From the NCBI RefSeq assembly GCF_001678675.1, contig NZ_LZRN01000001.1, forward strand, positions 124,001 through 188,000: a stretch of 64,000 nucleotides of DNA, in the 5' to 3' direction. A model generated the notes under the pieces. The model worked only from the letters and a program-made list of their open reading frames with translations. It had not been told where the DNA came from and made no database searches. Each line of letters opens with the position of its first letter. Position 1 is the first letter of the stretch. Below, in pieces: positions 19,822-29,280 of the stretch. This DNA comes from Gelidibacter algens (lineage in GTDB: Bacteria; Bacteroidota; Bacteroidia; Flavobacteriales; Flavobacteriaceae). A program made the translations under genes and the position numbers.

Positions 19822-19853
19822 ACACATATTAACTCATTTAAATCGTACAAATT

Positions 19854-21365
19854 ATGAGCAAAACTAATTATGATCATACAATTTCCAGGAGGAAATTTGT
19901 AGGAATGTCAATGGCTGCAACGGCGGCTTTTACCATTGTACCTTCTTTTGCGGTGAGCGGATTAGGTCATGTCCCACCTAGTGACAAGTTGAATATTGCC
20001 GGCATTGGCGTTGGCGGGATGGGTCTTGCCAATCTCAAACACCTGTCTTCACAGAACATTGTAGCACTGTGTGATGTGGATTGGAAATATGCAAGCGGTG
20101 CAGCTGCCACATTCCCCAATGCCAAAAAATACTGGGATTGGCGTAAGATGTTTGACGAAATGGGGAAAGACATTGATGCTGTTGTTATCGCCACTGCTGA
20201 CCATACCCACGCCATCATTGCGGCACATGCCATGACTATGGGCAAACATGTTTTTCTACAAAAGCCCTTAACCCATTCTGTCTATGAGTCGCGGTTATTG
20301 ACAAAATTGGCAAAAGAACATAAAGTGGCTACGCAAATGGGCAATCAAGGGGCGTCTGGAGAAGGCGTTGCAAAAACTTGCGAAATACTCTGGAGTGGTG
20401 CCATTGGTGATGTCAAAAGAGTGGAATCTTTTACAGATCGACCAATCTGGCCTCAAGGCTTAAATACGCCTGAAAGAGGAGATTGGGTTCCGCAGACTTT
20501 AGATTGGGACTTATTTACAGGTCCTGCTAAGATGAGACCTTATAACGAAGTCTACCACCCATGGAACTGGCGTGGTTGGTGGGATTATGGAACTGGAGCC
20601 TTGGGCGATATGGCCTGCCACGTTTTACATCCTGTATTTGAGGGCCTTCAATTGGGGTATCCAAGTAAAGTGCAAGCCAGTTCATCGTTGTTGTTAACTG
20701 ATTCTGCTCCGGTGTCTCAGGCCGTAAAATTAACGTTTCCTTCAAGAGGAACAAAAGGTAAAATAAAATTAGGCGAAGTAGATGTCCATTGGTATGATGG
20801 CGGTATCCAACCCATGTTGCCAGACAATTGGCCAGCAGGAAAAAATCCGAATAAATCTGGTGGAGGTACATTTTTCTATGGCACTAAAGACATACTTCAT
20901 GTGGGCTGTTATGGCATTGAGCCTGAATTATTGTCGGGCAAAACAATAGCTGCCCCTAAAACTGAACGACGCGTTGAAGAAGAACTCGGGTTATCTTGGA
21001 AAGACGGTGCACACGAAATGGATTGGGTGCGCGCATGTAAGGAAAACCCAGAAAGTAGAAAACCTACAACTTCTGATTTTGCTGAGGCAGGACCTTTTAA
21101 TGAAATGGTCGTTATGGGTGTCCTAGCGGTAAGACTTCAGGCATTAAATAAAGTTTTGGAATGGGATGGAGAGAATATGAGGTTCACAAACATTGGCGCC
21201 AATGAAGAAATTAGAACGGTCATCAAGGACGGATTTAAGATTGAAGAGGGACATCCAACTTTTAATAAAGATTGGACGGAGCCTATGAATGCCATTGCAT
21301 ATTCGCAAGAGCTTATTAAACACACCTATAGAGAGGGCTGGACCTTACCAGATATGCCGTCGTAA
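19854..21365 (+). CDS. Tat-exported Gfo/Idh/MocA family oxidoreductase
   Basis: 503 residues. The N-terminus has a twin-arginine signal (ISRRKFVGMSMAATAAFTIV). The NAD(P)-binding motif is IAGIGVGGMGLANL, followed by VVIATADHTHAIIA and GKHVFLQKPLTHS, where the usual EKP becomes QKP, common in this exported subgroup. The large C-terminal beta-sheet domain follows. Tat export implies folding with bound nicotinamide cofactor in the cytoplasm. In related loci such enzymes oxidise sugar C3 or work on keto-glycosides with the cofactor bound and recycled. Positioned between the TIM-barrel and DUF1080 genes, 55 bp ahead of the latter. Confidence 0.88.
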   Translation: MSKTNYDHTISRRKFVGMSMAATAAFTIVPSFAVSGLGHVPPSDKLNIAGIGVGGMGLANLKHLSSQNIVALCDVDWKYASGAAATFPNAKKYWDWRKMFDEMGKDIDAVVIATADHTHAIIAAHAMTMGKHVFLQKPLTHSVYESRLLTKLAKEHKVATQMGNQGASGEGVAKTCEILWSGAIGDVKRVESFTDRPIWPQGLNTPERGDWVPQTLDWDLFTGPAKMRPYNEVYHPWNWRGWWDYGTGALGDMACHVLHPVFEGLQLGYPSKVQASSSLLLTDSAPVSQAVKLTFPSRGTKGKIKLGEVDVHWYDGGIQPMLPDNWPAGKNPNKSGGGTFFYGTKDILHVGCYGIEPELLSGKTIAAPKTERRVEEELGLSWKDGAHEMDWVRACKENPESRKPTTSDFAEAGPFNEMVVMGVLAVRLQALNKVLEWDGENMRFTNIGANEEIRTVIKDGFKIEEGHPTFNKDWTEPMNAIAYSQELIKHTYREGWTLPDMPS

Positions 21366-21420
21366 TAAAAATAAGTGTTGGATTTTAAAAATTAATAATT
21401 CAATCTAAAATAGCAAACCA

Positions 21421-22194
21421 ATGAAAAAATTAAGTGCGATTGTAGTTTTTAGTTTAGCGTTGATGCCTTTGGTATCTAGCTGCAAAGACGAGAAAGAACA
21501 GACCAAAGAAGCAACCGAAACAGAAACCATCACTATGGATAAAAGTGAAGATGGTAAGGACTGGGTAGTTCTTTTTGACGGCACCTCATCAGAAGGCTGG
21601 CGAGGTTACAAAAAAGATCACTTTCCTGAAGCATGGAAAGTAGTGGATGGGACCATACATTGCGAAGGATCAGGACGGGGTGAAGCGGGCAATAAAGATG
21701 GAGGCGATATTATTTATGATAAAAAATTCAAAAATTTCACATTGAGTTTAGAATGGAAAATTTCTGAGGGAGGTAATTCGGGCATCTTTTATCTTGGGCA
21801 AGAGGAAGATCTAGATTATATCTGGAAAACGGCGCCGGAGATGCAAGTGTTAGACAATGACAAGCATCCTGATGCAAAATTAGGTATAGACAATAACAGG
21901 CAAGCGGGATCATTATATGATTTAATTGCTGCAAAACCACAAAATGCAAAACCTGTGGGCGAATGGAACCAAGTGGAAATTACCGTTTATGACGGCACTG
22001 TTGTCCACAAACAAAATGGTGTCAATGTGGTGGAGTATCACCTATGGACTCCTGAATGGAACGAATTGGTTGCAGGAAGTAAATTCCCGAAACTCAATGA
22101 AGATTGGGCAGACGTTGCCAACGAAGGTTATATCGGTTTGCAAGATCACGGCGATGACGTTTGGTTCAGAAATATTAAGATAAAAGAATTGTAG
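21421..22194 (+). CDS. DUF1080 (3-keto-disaccharide hydrolase) lipoprotein
   Basis: 257 residues with signal peptide and lipobox (LVSSC, Cys21), an acidic linker, then the DUF1080 concanavalin-like domain: WVVLFDGTSSEGWRGYK, LEWKISEGGNSGIFYLG, MQVLDNDKHPDAK, GEWNQVEITVYDG, and the ending GYIGLQDHGDDVWFRNIKI. The last signature is almost universal in this family. The intact partner of the TGA-interrupted copy on the other strand; the two belong to different subgroups. Last gene of the plus-strand operon, followed by a strong terminator. Confidence 0.88.
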   Translation: MKKLSAIVVFSLALMPLVSSCKDEKEQTKEATETETITMDKSEDGKDWVVLFDGTSSEGWRGYKKDHFPEAWKVVDGTIHCEGSGRGEAGNKDGGDIIYDKKFKNFTLSLEWKISEGGNSGIFYLGQEEDLDYIWKTAPEMQVLDNDKHPDAKLGIDNNRQAGSLYDLIAAKPQNAKPVGEWNQVEITVYDGTVVHKQNGVNVVEYHLWTPEWNELVAGSKFPKLNEDWADVANEGYIGLQDHGDDVWFRNIKIKEL

Positions 22195-22560
22195 AATCCT
22201 CCACGTGGCTGCTCCCAAGGAGGGTTGTGCGTACTAAAGACCAAGGCAGCTATTAGTGATAACCTATAAGGTTGTGGTGAAAATGTGAGTTGTGGCTATA
22301 GACAATCACGCGAAAATCTTTTTACATTCAATCCAATTACTTCAAATAAAAAAGCTCAATCAAGGAAACTTGTTGAGCTTTTTTATGTTTAAATCCGCAA
22401 CAAGGTTGCGCTTAATTGTGGAGCCGGAGACAACGACCATATTTTCAACTTCCCTCTGTTTATAAGGCTTTCAAAAGGTGCTATTTTTAGAGGTCACCGA
22501 ATTGGTCTCGATTTAACAAACTTTAACGTTTTTGTTTTTGAAAGGATGTGAATTTATTAT
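22195..22560. other. Spacer between the sugar locus and the IS element
   Basis: Contains the terminator at 22348-22384 and about 175 bp of further AT-rich DNA up to the IS end. No gene is recognised. Confidence 0.5.
22348..22384 (+). terminator. Intrinsic terminator of the sugar-oxidation operon
   Basis: AAAAAAGCTCAA pairs with TTGAGCTTTTTT around a 13-nt loop, with A- and T-runs at the ends, so it can work in both directions. Confidence 0.85.
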
Positions 22561-23965
22561 GTTCTAAATCATTAATGTCCGATAAAAATTAAACCGGCTT
22601 GATTTTATTTTTTATCTATATGATTTTCAGTGCTTTGATTTATATCTTTCGTTTTTTTTGAAAAACAGGTCACAGATTAAATACTAGTTGTTCTGATTCA
22701 GCTTTGTCAATTATCCAATCCTTTTCGGGGTTTTCCAGAAATCTCATCAAATTGATGTAATTGAAAAGGTGGATTTTGCAGAAGCTGACCAAATTTGAAA
22801 ATGCCCAACTGCGCTTCAATCTCTTTTTAACCACTGCCAATAGCAGATTGACTATCAGAACACAATAAATTTGTATTTTAATTGCATTTTCATTATCTCC
22901 CAAGAAATATTTCAATGGAAAATTCTGTTTCAGCTGTTTAAACAGTATTTCTATTTGCCATCTTATTTTGTACAGGGCAGCAATTAAATCGGCGCGCAAG
23001 TCAAACAAATTAGTTAAAAATTCAAATTCTCGTTTGTTTACGCGGTCATAAAACGTCACTTTCCTCAATCTTAATTTCGATATTTCCTTGCCTTTTTTTA
23101 CATCAACTTCAATAATTTCATCTTCTAAAACTCCGTTATGGATCCGTTCCCCAATATCTAATTTTTCGATACTTAGATACGATGCGTTGTCTTTTATGCG
23201 AGTTACAAATCCTGTTTTATGGGCTGTAAAATGCTCAAAAGCCTTGTAATCATTATATGCCTTATCAAAAACATAAATGGTGTTCTCATCGCATTTTAGC
23301 TTTTCTAAAAATTTATGATCGTGTGTTTTGGCTTCACTGAACCAGACCAAGCTCGGTACGATTTCATCTGCGTTGATAACAGAATGTACTTTTATTCCCC
23401 CTTTTCTTTTTCCGCTTTTTGGATTTCTGCCAACGCAACCCATAATGTCCCTAAAAAGGCTAATTGTTGAACTGTCGAAAATTTTGACCTGCTTTATTAT
23501 GACATCTTTAATGCGGCTGTCCGATAAGAAACCACCATACTGTTTGAGCAATTGATGATAGATATTTTCAAAGACCAAAACATCCCTTTTCTTGTTTGCA
23601 TCAGATAAAGTACTCCTTTTGGGAATATGGTTTAGCTGAAAACTACTCGTTTTTCCCGATAGACCCAGCATTGCTCCAGATATTTCACGCAATGACGTGC
23701 ACTTTGAGAACGAACAGAAAAGCATACTTATCAAATGGTCCTTTGTGGTAAATCGCTTGGTGTAACGGTCTGAATCACATTTCTTGACCTCTCTTCTTAT
23801 CAAAGAATCATCTATTAAAGAAATCAGCTGTCCGAAAACAGATTTACTGGAAAAATAATTACTTTTACTCATCGTATTTTAGTTTTTTGCAACTCCAAAT
23901 TACGATTTTTTAAGAAGCCATTCATTTGGCTTCTTTTTTTATCGGACAACAATCTTATTTAGAAC
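22560..23965 (-). mobile_element. IS4-family insertion sequence
   Basis: One transposase gene between imperfect terminal inverted repeats. Left, reading inward, has GTTCTAAAT, a 6-nt spacer, then TGTCCGATAAAAA; right has GTTCTAAAT, an 8-nt spacer, then TGTCCGATAAAAA. About 1.4 kb in all. I see no direct target duplication at the two ends, so the insertion is old or its ends are altered by the adjoining palindromic element. Confidence 0.75.
22670..23872 (-). CDS. IS4 family transposase (DUF4372 N-terminus)
   Basis: A 400-residue DDE transposase. The N-terminal DUF4372-like region (SVFGQLISLIDDSLIRREV, then MLFCSFSKCTSLREISGAM) leads to the catalytic core: first Asp in KIFDSSTISLF, second Asp in YVFDKAYNDYKAF, and the IS4 Y-x2-R-x3-E-x6-K signature YKIRWQIEILFKQLKQ carrying the Glu. 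All three acidic residues and full length are present, so it may be active. It moves the element by cut and paste. Confidence 0.9.
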   Translation of the reverse strand: MSKSNYFSSKSVFGQLISLIDDSLIRREVKKCDSDRYTKRFTTKDHLISMLFCSFSKCTSLREISGAMLGLSGKTSSFQLNHIPKRSTLSDANKKRDVLVFENIYHQLLKQYGGFLSDSRIKDVIIKQVKIFDSSTISLFRDIMGCVGRNPKSGKRKGGIKVHSVINADEIVPSLVWFSEAKTHDHKFLEKLKCDENTIYVFDKAYNDYKAFEHFTAHKTGFVTRIKDNASYLSIEKLDIGERIHNGVLEDEIIEVDVKKGKEISKLRLRKVTFYDRVNKREFEFLTNLFDLRADLIAALYKIRWQIEILFKQLKQNFPLKYFLGDNENAIKIQIYCVLIVNLLLAVVKKRLKRSWAFSNLVSFCKIHLFNYINLMRFLENPEKDWIIDKAESEQLVFNL

Positions 23966-24181
23966 AGACTGAGTATTTAGTTGTTACTTTACAAAATGCG
24001 CTGTAATTTATTTAGTGGAGGCGACTAATTTTTTTTAATGAAGATGAACAGCATCTAAAACGAATTAAGTATCAAACATACTGTAAAATCATATTATAGT
24101 TTTTTTTAAAATTTATAATTTCTGGATTATATATTGAATCCGCATTTTGAAAGTACAACTAAATCTCAGTCTGTTCTAAAT
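23957..24181. repeat. 225-bp palindromic element with 41-44-bp inverted repeats
   Basis: The left arm (23957-24000) starts ATTTAGAACAGACTGAG and ends CAAAATGCG. The right arm (24141-24181) is its reverse complement over 41 bp, the left arm having three extra single bases. The central 140 bp is AT-rich and non-coding. The outer nine bases are shared with the right end of the IS. A MITE-like element or a partial IS remnant are both possible. Confidence 0.7.
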
Positions 24182-24183
24182 AG

Positions 24184-24219
24184 AAAAAAGCTGTCTCTAA
24201 TTTCTTAGACAGCTTTTTT
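24184..24219. terminator. Bidirectional terminator downstream of the galactose-oxidase-like gene
   Basis: AAAAAAGCTGTCT pairs with AGACAGCTTTTTT around a 10-nt loop, 25 bp past the stop codon of the minus-strand gene. Confidence 0.8.
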
Positions 24220-24243
24220 TTTAATTATAATCGTCACTAATTG

Positions 24244-27200
24244 CTATTTGATGATAACCTTTTGTGTTTTAAATTGATTATCAGTAGTAACTTTTACCAC
24301 ATACACACCAGTACTTACACGCGATATATCCACCGTATTCTCAGTATTGTAAGGATTTAAAACGGTGCTTAGTACCAATCGGCCTTGTATATCATATAGA
24401 TTTGCTGTTGTTGCAGAAGTCAATGGGCCTCTAATTACTAAAGCTCTGGGCACTACCGTTGTATAGATCCGTAAGTTGTCATTGGACTGCATATCATCTA
24501 CTGACAGGGTTTTAGACGAATAGTGTACATTGAACCGCTCGGCACTATTTAAATTTGTAGTCGTATCAAATGTATACGCGTTAGCATTCAATAAAGTAAA
24601 CATATTATTTTGAATATCTTCCAAATAAACATTGATGTTGGATGGTATTGTAGAACCCTCATCAATACTGATGCTTAATTCAGTCCCCGCTTTCGCCTTG
24701 ATTCCCAATGGTATAATCACATCGTTAAAATCGTCATAGGGCAAAGACTGGATAGCCATATCAAGACCTGTATTGTCTTCTAGTAAACTGGTAGCTATTG
24801 AAAAATCGACTCTTGCCCCTGAAAAAGTAGCAGCATCATAGCCAGAATCCAATCCTTTTGTAGAGCCTTCAATAAAATAGATACTAGTAGAGGTATCCTT
24901 GGAACCGCTGCGCAGTTTGAGCTTGCTTAAAGCAACATTTCTCTTAACTTGCCTCCCAAGAATAAAGTCATCTGAAGTTCCTGTGGTTCTCATTTCTGGC
25001 ATAAACTTAACAATTCCTCCACCTAATTTAGATTTCACAAAAAAGCCCTGTCCAGGTGCAATCAATTGTGGCACTTCCGTAGCAATAGCACCGGCTAGAG
25101 TAGCAGAATTCCAAACTGTCCATCCATTTGAGAGACCAGTATAACCATATATGGCTTGATAGGCATCTCGGGAATCAAATTCAGCGGCATTGGCAGAAAA
25201 GAATGCATTAAAATCGATATATGAAGGATAGGGATTTCCAACAAGATTCCAAGCCTTGCCAAGAGGAGCATCAGAAATGACGATATCTACAGGGTTTCTA
25301 GTTGTCCGTCCTTTAAAGATCACAGAGTCGCCATTTAGGGTAGCAGCTCTATACCCCAAACCAGAAATAATCGGAATTTTTCCGCTATAATCGCTACCAA
25401 TATTAAAATTCTCATAAGCACCACTAGATACATTGTAGGGCGCAAATGCAAATTCTCCACGATTATTAATATTTTCAGCTAGCTTAGGATTTATAGTCAC
25501 GAAAGTCTGGTCAAAATTTGCCCCTTCTATAGGAGAAGAAATAAGATCATTGCCACCACCTGCTGAGGTTCCAATAACATTTACATGACGATTATAGTTA
25601 ACTTCGCCAGTTAACCATCCTTTATCAATTAAACTAGCAAAAGACATTGATGTCGAATTTAAGGTAAGCCCACTCTTTACGGTTAATATAACAGAGGTAT
25701 TCCCAATGGCATCTTCAATGGACAATGATGCACCTGGATTAATTGTCACACTTTGACATATCGTGTTTTCGGAAATTACGGCATTACCTGAATCAATTAT
25801 AATCTCATCAAATTGACCCGATACACCACTTGGATCCCCGGAAGACCAGGCACCATTGAAGGTATAGGTTTTTGGAATCTCTACATTTATCTGCAAGGTC
25901 TTTTCGCATGGAATGTAGTCTGTTTTTATAATTCTAATCTCTGCAGCGGAGGCTCCTTTCTCCTGATTTGAAATCGCTACCAGGCGCACGTATCTTCCTT
26001 GTTTTTCAGGGAAATTGACGGTCTTTAAATCTCGGTCAAAAGTCCATGTTCCATAAGCATCAGGCTCGGTATCCCAAATTGTAGATGAATCACTTACATA
26101 AATTTGATAATTGGTAATTGTACCGTTTATTACATTATCTTGGCGGGGTAGATACTCAAGACCTGACACAAATGAGCTCACACCTAAATCAATATGAATC
26201 TCATGAGGGGGTGCTGCTTTTGGCAGAGGACTCCATTTTGTATGCCAGAAGGTTTTACCGTCGCGATCAACTGCTTTGAAACGTTCGGCTTTTTGACCAG
26301 TCTCCTGCTCACTACTCGCATAAATTGCCACTAAATTCTGCGCCAAAGAAAATTTCTTTACTGCAAAATTTACTGTATAGAGCCCAGACTGCGTGATATT
26401 TTCAATGACATTATCAGAGAGCTGGACCTCGAAAGGATCAGACACCGTATAATCAATACCTTCCACGTCAAGGAAGAAGCCTACAGTATCACCTTCACGA
26501 ACTGTAATTTCTTTTCGACGACCGTCTCTGACCCCATTCAATTCAAATTCTAAAGCCACCTCATCACATGGCCCCTCAACATTGACAACATCTCTTTCCT
26601 TATTGTAAATGCTGCTAATCTCTTGAGCTGTAAGGGCAATGTTATATAATTTAAATTTATCCATACGCCCATCAAGTTCATCAGAAATACCACTACCGTT
26701 TGAACCTGTTGGTAGTGCACTGCGAAGACGTCTTTCATAAAAACCAGAAACTGTGAAGGTATTAAAGAATTCATCTGAAGTATTCATTCTTAGGTCACCT
26801 GACATTGGTTGATCACAAATCTTCTCACCATTAACATAAAGCTTCGCCCTCGCACCATCATACGTAGCTACAACATGCTCCCACACGAGAGGAGTGAAGC
26901 GTTCGTTTGTATAACAACTGAATATACCGTTAGTTGCATTATAGAATTCCAACTTGTATTGGGAACCATGATACCCAATAAAAAAAGAAGGATAGTCATG
27001 GGCAAAAATGGACACATTGGGTATATTATCAGCTTCATTTCTATTGACCCATGCCATCACTGTAATTTTATTCGTTAAGCCTTGTAATGCTGGTGATGGT
27101 GGAATTTCGAGGATCGAATTACTATTATGCTCCTTGCCATCCATTTCCAAAGCGTTTCCTGACAGTCCATTGGTACTCCAATAATTTTTGGTTAAAGCTA

Positions 27201-28875
27201 TTGGAATGCCATTATCATCACGTTCCTTCATGGTACCGTGGTTATCTTTCCCTGAGGTATCCATAACCAAAGCGCCACTGCCTTCAAAAAAATCATACTC
27301 TACCAGTAAGTTGTTTTCTTTAATTTTTAAATCAGGAGGGCTTACCAATACGGCCTCAGAAATACTTGGCACACCATCAGCATTTAGTGCGAACAGCATA
27401 TAATATCCCGGAGGCATCGTATTTGCATTAGGCATATTCAAATGATAATAGCCGTCAATTATTGAAAAAGTTACAGGAATGCGACGTTGTTCATTATTGA
27501 TACTGTGAGTTGCCGTAGACATTCTCAAAAAAGCAAATTCAGTAACGTCTGCCGATGCAATAACTGGGAATGCTCTCTCGTAAAAAGCATTATCAGGGGC
27601 ATTTAAACTAGGACGATCGGCCAACTCTCCAAGAGAATTAAATAAATAAGGTGGGCTATAAATTTCAGCATCTTTATGATTCGCAGGACAATGATCACCG
27701 CATAGGCCTCCTCCACCCATAAAGACGCGGCCATCAGCTAAAAGAATGCCGGCACTATGATAAGTTCTTGGGACTAGCATACTGGCCAACGGTATGAATA
27801 AATTTGTGGTAGGGTCAAACATTTCAGCAATTAAATGCGCACCTTCATCTGAAAAAACCACGGCATTTTCCATGCCTCCTAAAACCAAAACCTCTCCATT
27901 AGGGAGCACCACACTAGTAACATATATTCTGGCGTTTTGCATATCATTTAAGGTACGGGTTACGATAACATTGGCATCATCATTTATATCTATTACATAA
28001 GCCTTTTCATTACTTACGCTTCCAGAAGAATAAGATCCACTACCACCCACCTTTAAAATTTTGCCTATATCAAACATGACGGTGTTGCCATTCATCGATG
28101 AGGTGTCATCGCCTCTTGGACCAATTTCTACGAATGATCCTTTGATTGTCTCATTGCCGCCGTTAACATCAAACCAATGCATCGTCTCTCCTGGGCCTGC
28201 ATGAAAAATTTTTCCATTAGGAGCAGCGAATAGCCAAGCATGATTATCCAACCTATAAGTACCCTCTGGTTCTAAGGCAGCATCGTTAGCATTCCAAAGT
28301 AGTTCACCTTTTAAACCCTTAAGCTCAATCCATCCAGTCGCCTCCGTCCAAATTTCTGCATCTCTCCCACCATATGGACCACCACTCCACGAACCGCCAA
28401 TAGTAAAAGCAGAGCCATCAGATAAGGTTACGGCACCCTGATAGCCCCTCGGTATATTCAAGTTACCGGCATTAGTCCATTGTTCTGTTCTAGGATCATA
28501 AATACTGGACTTTTCATCAGAACTTCCTCCTGACACTAAGATTCTTCCATCTGCTAAGTTATTAATCCCAGGACAGAACATATCATGGTTGGTATCTGTA
28601 ACCGTTCTTGGCAACACGCCTCCTAAGCTATCTAAACCGCCTAAAGGATCAAATATTTGGGTGAACGTGAAGCCGTCATCACCTCCAAAATCGTGATGGT
28701 ATTTTGAAGACCATGTCACCAATCTACCATCTGGCAAATTAGCTACAGCGACAGGCACGATATCGAATTCAATTTTAGGACTCCATTGACCAACTTGCTG
28801 AGGGTCTTGAGAAAACCCTTTGAAACCTATAAATACTAACAGAAAAAAAACAGCGGAAAAATTTGAGGTTTTCAT
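24244..28875 (-). CDS. T9SS-secreted galactose-oxidase-like copper radical oxidase, multidomain
   Basis: 1543 residues from ATG 28873-28875, chosen because it begins a Sec signal (MKTSNFSAVFFLLVFIGFKG); an ATG at 28944 would add 23 residues. Residues about 30-515 are an AA5/galactose-oxidase kelch propeller plus DUF1929 domain. All radical-copper residues are present: Cys101 (DMFCPG), Tyr145 (RGYQGA), Trp163 (GGSWSGG), Tyr372-His373 (RTYHSA) and His457 (TATHS). The spacing matches fungal galactose oxidase (C228, Y272, W290, Y495, H496, H581). Then follow a LamG-type domain (about 525-760), a discoidin/F5-8C domain (about 860-1000), beta-rich repeats, and a T9SS type A sorting domain (LYDIQGRLVLS, GVYVVKVTTDNQFKTQKVIIK). 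It should oxidise a primary alcohol of a sugar or glycan to the aldehyde with release of H2O2 at the cell surface. Substrate not deducible. Confidence 0.88.
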   Translation of the reverse strand: MKTSNFSAVFFLLVFIGFKGFSQDPQQVGQWSPKIEFDIVPVAVANLPDGRLVTWSSKYHHDFGGDDGFTFTQIFDPLGGLDSLGGVLPRTVTDTNHDMFCPGINNLADGRILVSGGSSDEKSSIYDPRTEQWTNAGNLNIPRGYQGAVTLSDGSAFTIGGSWSGGPYGGRDAEIWTEATGWIELKGLKGELLWNANDAALEPEGTYRLDNHAWLFAAPNGKIFHAGPGETMHWFDVNGGNETIKGSFVEIGPRGDDTSSMNGNTVMFDIGKILKVGGSGSYSSGSVSNEKAYVIDINDDANVIVTRTLNDMQNARIYVTSVVLPNGEVLVLGGMENAVVFSDEGAHLIAEMFDPTTNLFIPLASMLVPRTYHSAGILLADGRVFMGGGGLCGDHCPANHKDAEIYSPPYLFNSLGELADRPSLNAPDNAFYERAFPVIASADVTEFAFLRMSTATHSINNEQRRIPVTFSIIDGYYHLNMPNANTMPPGYYMLFALNADGVPSISEAVLVSPPDLKIKENNLLVEYDFFEGSGALVMDTSGKDNHGTMKERDDNGIPIALTKNYWSTNGLSGNALEMDGKEHNSNSILEIPPSPALQGLTNKITVMAWVNRNEADNIPNVSIFAHDYPSFFIGYHGSQYKLEFYNATNGIFSCYTNERFTPLVWEHVVATYDGARAKLYVNGEKICDQPMSGDLRMNTSDEFFNTFTVSGFYERRLRSALPTGSNGSGISDELDGRMDKFKLYNIALTAQEISSIYNKERDVVNVEGPCDEVALEFELNGVRDGRRKEITVREGDTVGFFLDVEGIDYTVSDPFEVQLSDNVIENITQSGLYTVNFAVKKFSLAQNLVAIYASSEQETGQKAERFKAVDRDGKTFWHTKWSPLPKAAPPHEIHIDLGVSSFVSGLEYLPRQDNVINGTITNYQIYVSDSSTIWDTEPDAYGTWTFDRDLKTVNFPEKQGRYVRLVAISNQEKGASAAEIRIIKTDYIPCEKTLQINVEIPKTYTFNGAWSSGDPSGVSGQFDEIIIDSGNAVISENTICQSVTINPGASLSIEDAIGNTSVILTVKSGLTLNSTSMSFASLIDKGWLTGEVNYNRHVNVIGTSAGGGNDLISSPIEGANFDQTFVTINPKLAENINNRGEFAFAPYNVSSGAYENFNIGSDYSGKIPIISGLGYRAATLNGDSVIFKGRTTRNPVDIVISDAPLGKAWNLVGNPYPSYIDFNAFFSANAAEFDSRDAYQAIYGYTGLSNGWTVWNSATLAGAIATEVPQLIAPGQGFFVKSKLGGGIVKFMPEMRTTGTSDDFILGRQVKRNVALSKLKLRSGSKDTSTSIYFIEGSTKGLDSGYDAATFSGARVDFSIATSLLEDNTGLDMAIQSLPYDDFNDVIIPLGIKAKAGTELSISIDEGSTIPSNINVYLEDIQNNMFTLLNANAYTFDTTTNLNSAERFNVHYSSKTLSVDDMQSNDNLRIYTTVVPRALVIRGPLTSATTANLYDIQGRLVLSTVLNPYNTENTVDISRVSTGVYVVKVTTDNQFKTQKVIIK

Positions 28876-29280
28876 AATAGCAGGCATAATAGTTAGTAAA
28901 AAAGGGAGAGAAAAGTTGAAATAGTCTTGTCGACTTTTTTTCAACTCACGTTACAATAATTCATTTAAGAATAAATTAAATGGATTAGGGGCCCTTTAAC
29001 TTCCAAATAAACACACTTATTTTGACAATAAACTTTATTCAAGGTGAACAGCTAATATTATCGACAAACTATCTCAAAATCTTTAGTTTTAATAGTCCAA
29101 TGTCCTAGCTTTAAATTGTTTACGGATTGTTTCTATTTATAACGAAAATCTATCGGACACCATAATATTTTCGCATTATATAAAACAATTGAGAAGGAGA
29201 ATAACACTCTTGAAAACACTTTATAAGCTGTGATTCCAGTTAAATTTTCAGATCGCAATTTTGATTAAAATAGTACTAAT
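28876..29280. other. Intergenic region upstream of the oxidase gene
   Basis: AT-rich spacer between two minus-strand genes, expected to hold the oxidase promoter. No clear -7 box, RNA or terminator with a T-tail was found. Confidence 0.4.

Noticed and set aside
22386-22560. tRNA remnant as IS or integrase target (minus strand GTCTCCGGCTCCA)
   Set aside because: Only the acceptor-like end matches; no T-arm, anticodon or D-arm can be folded upstream.
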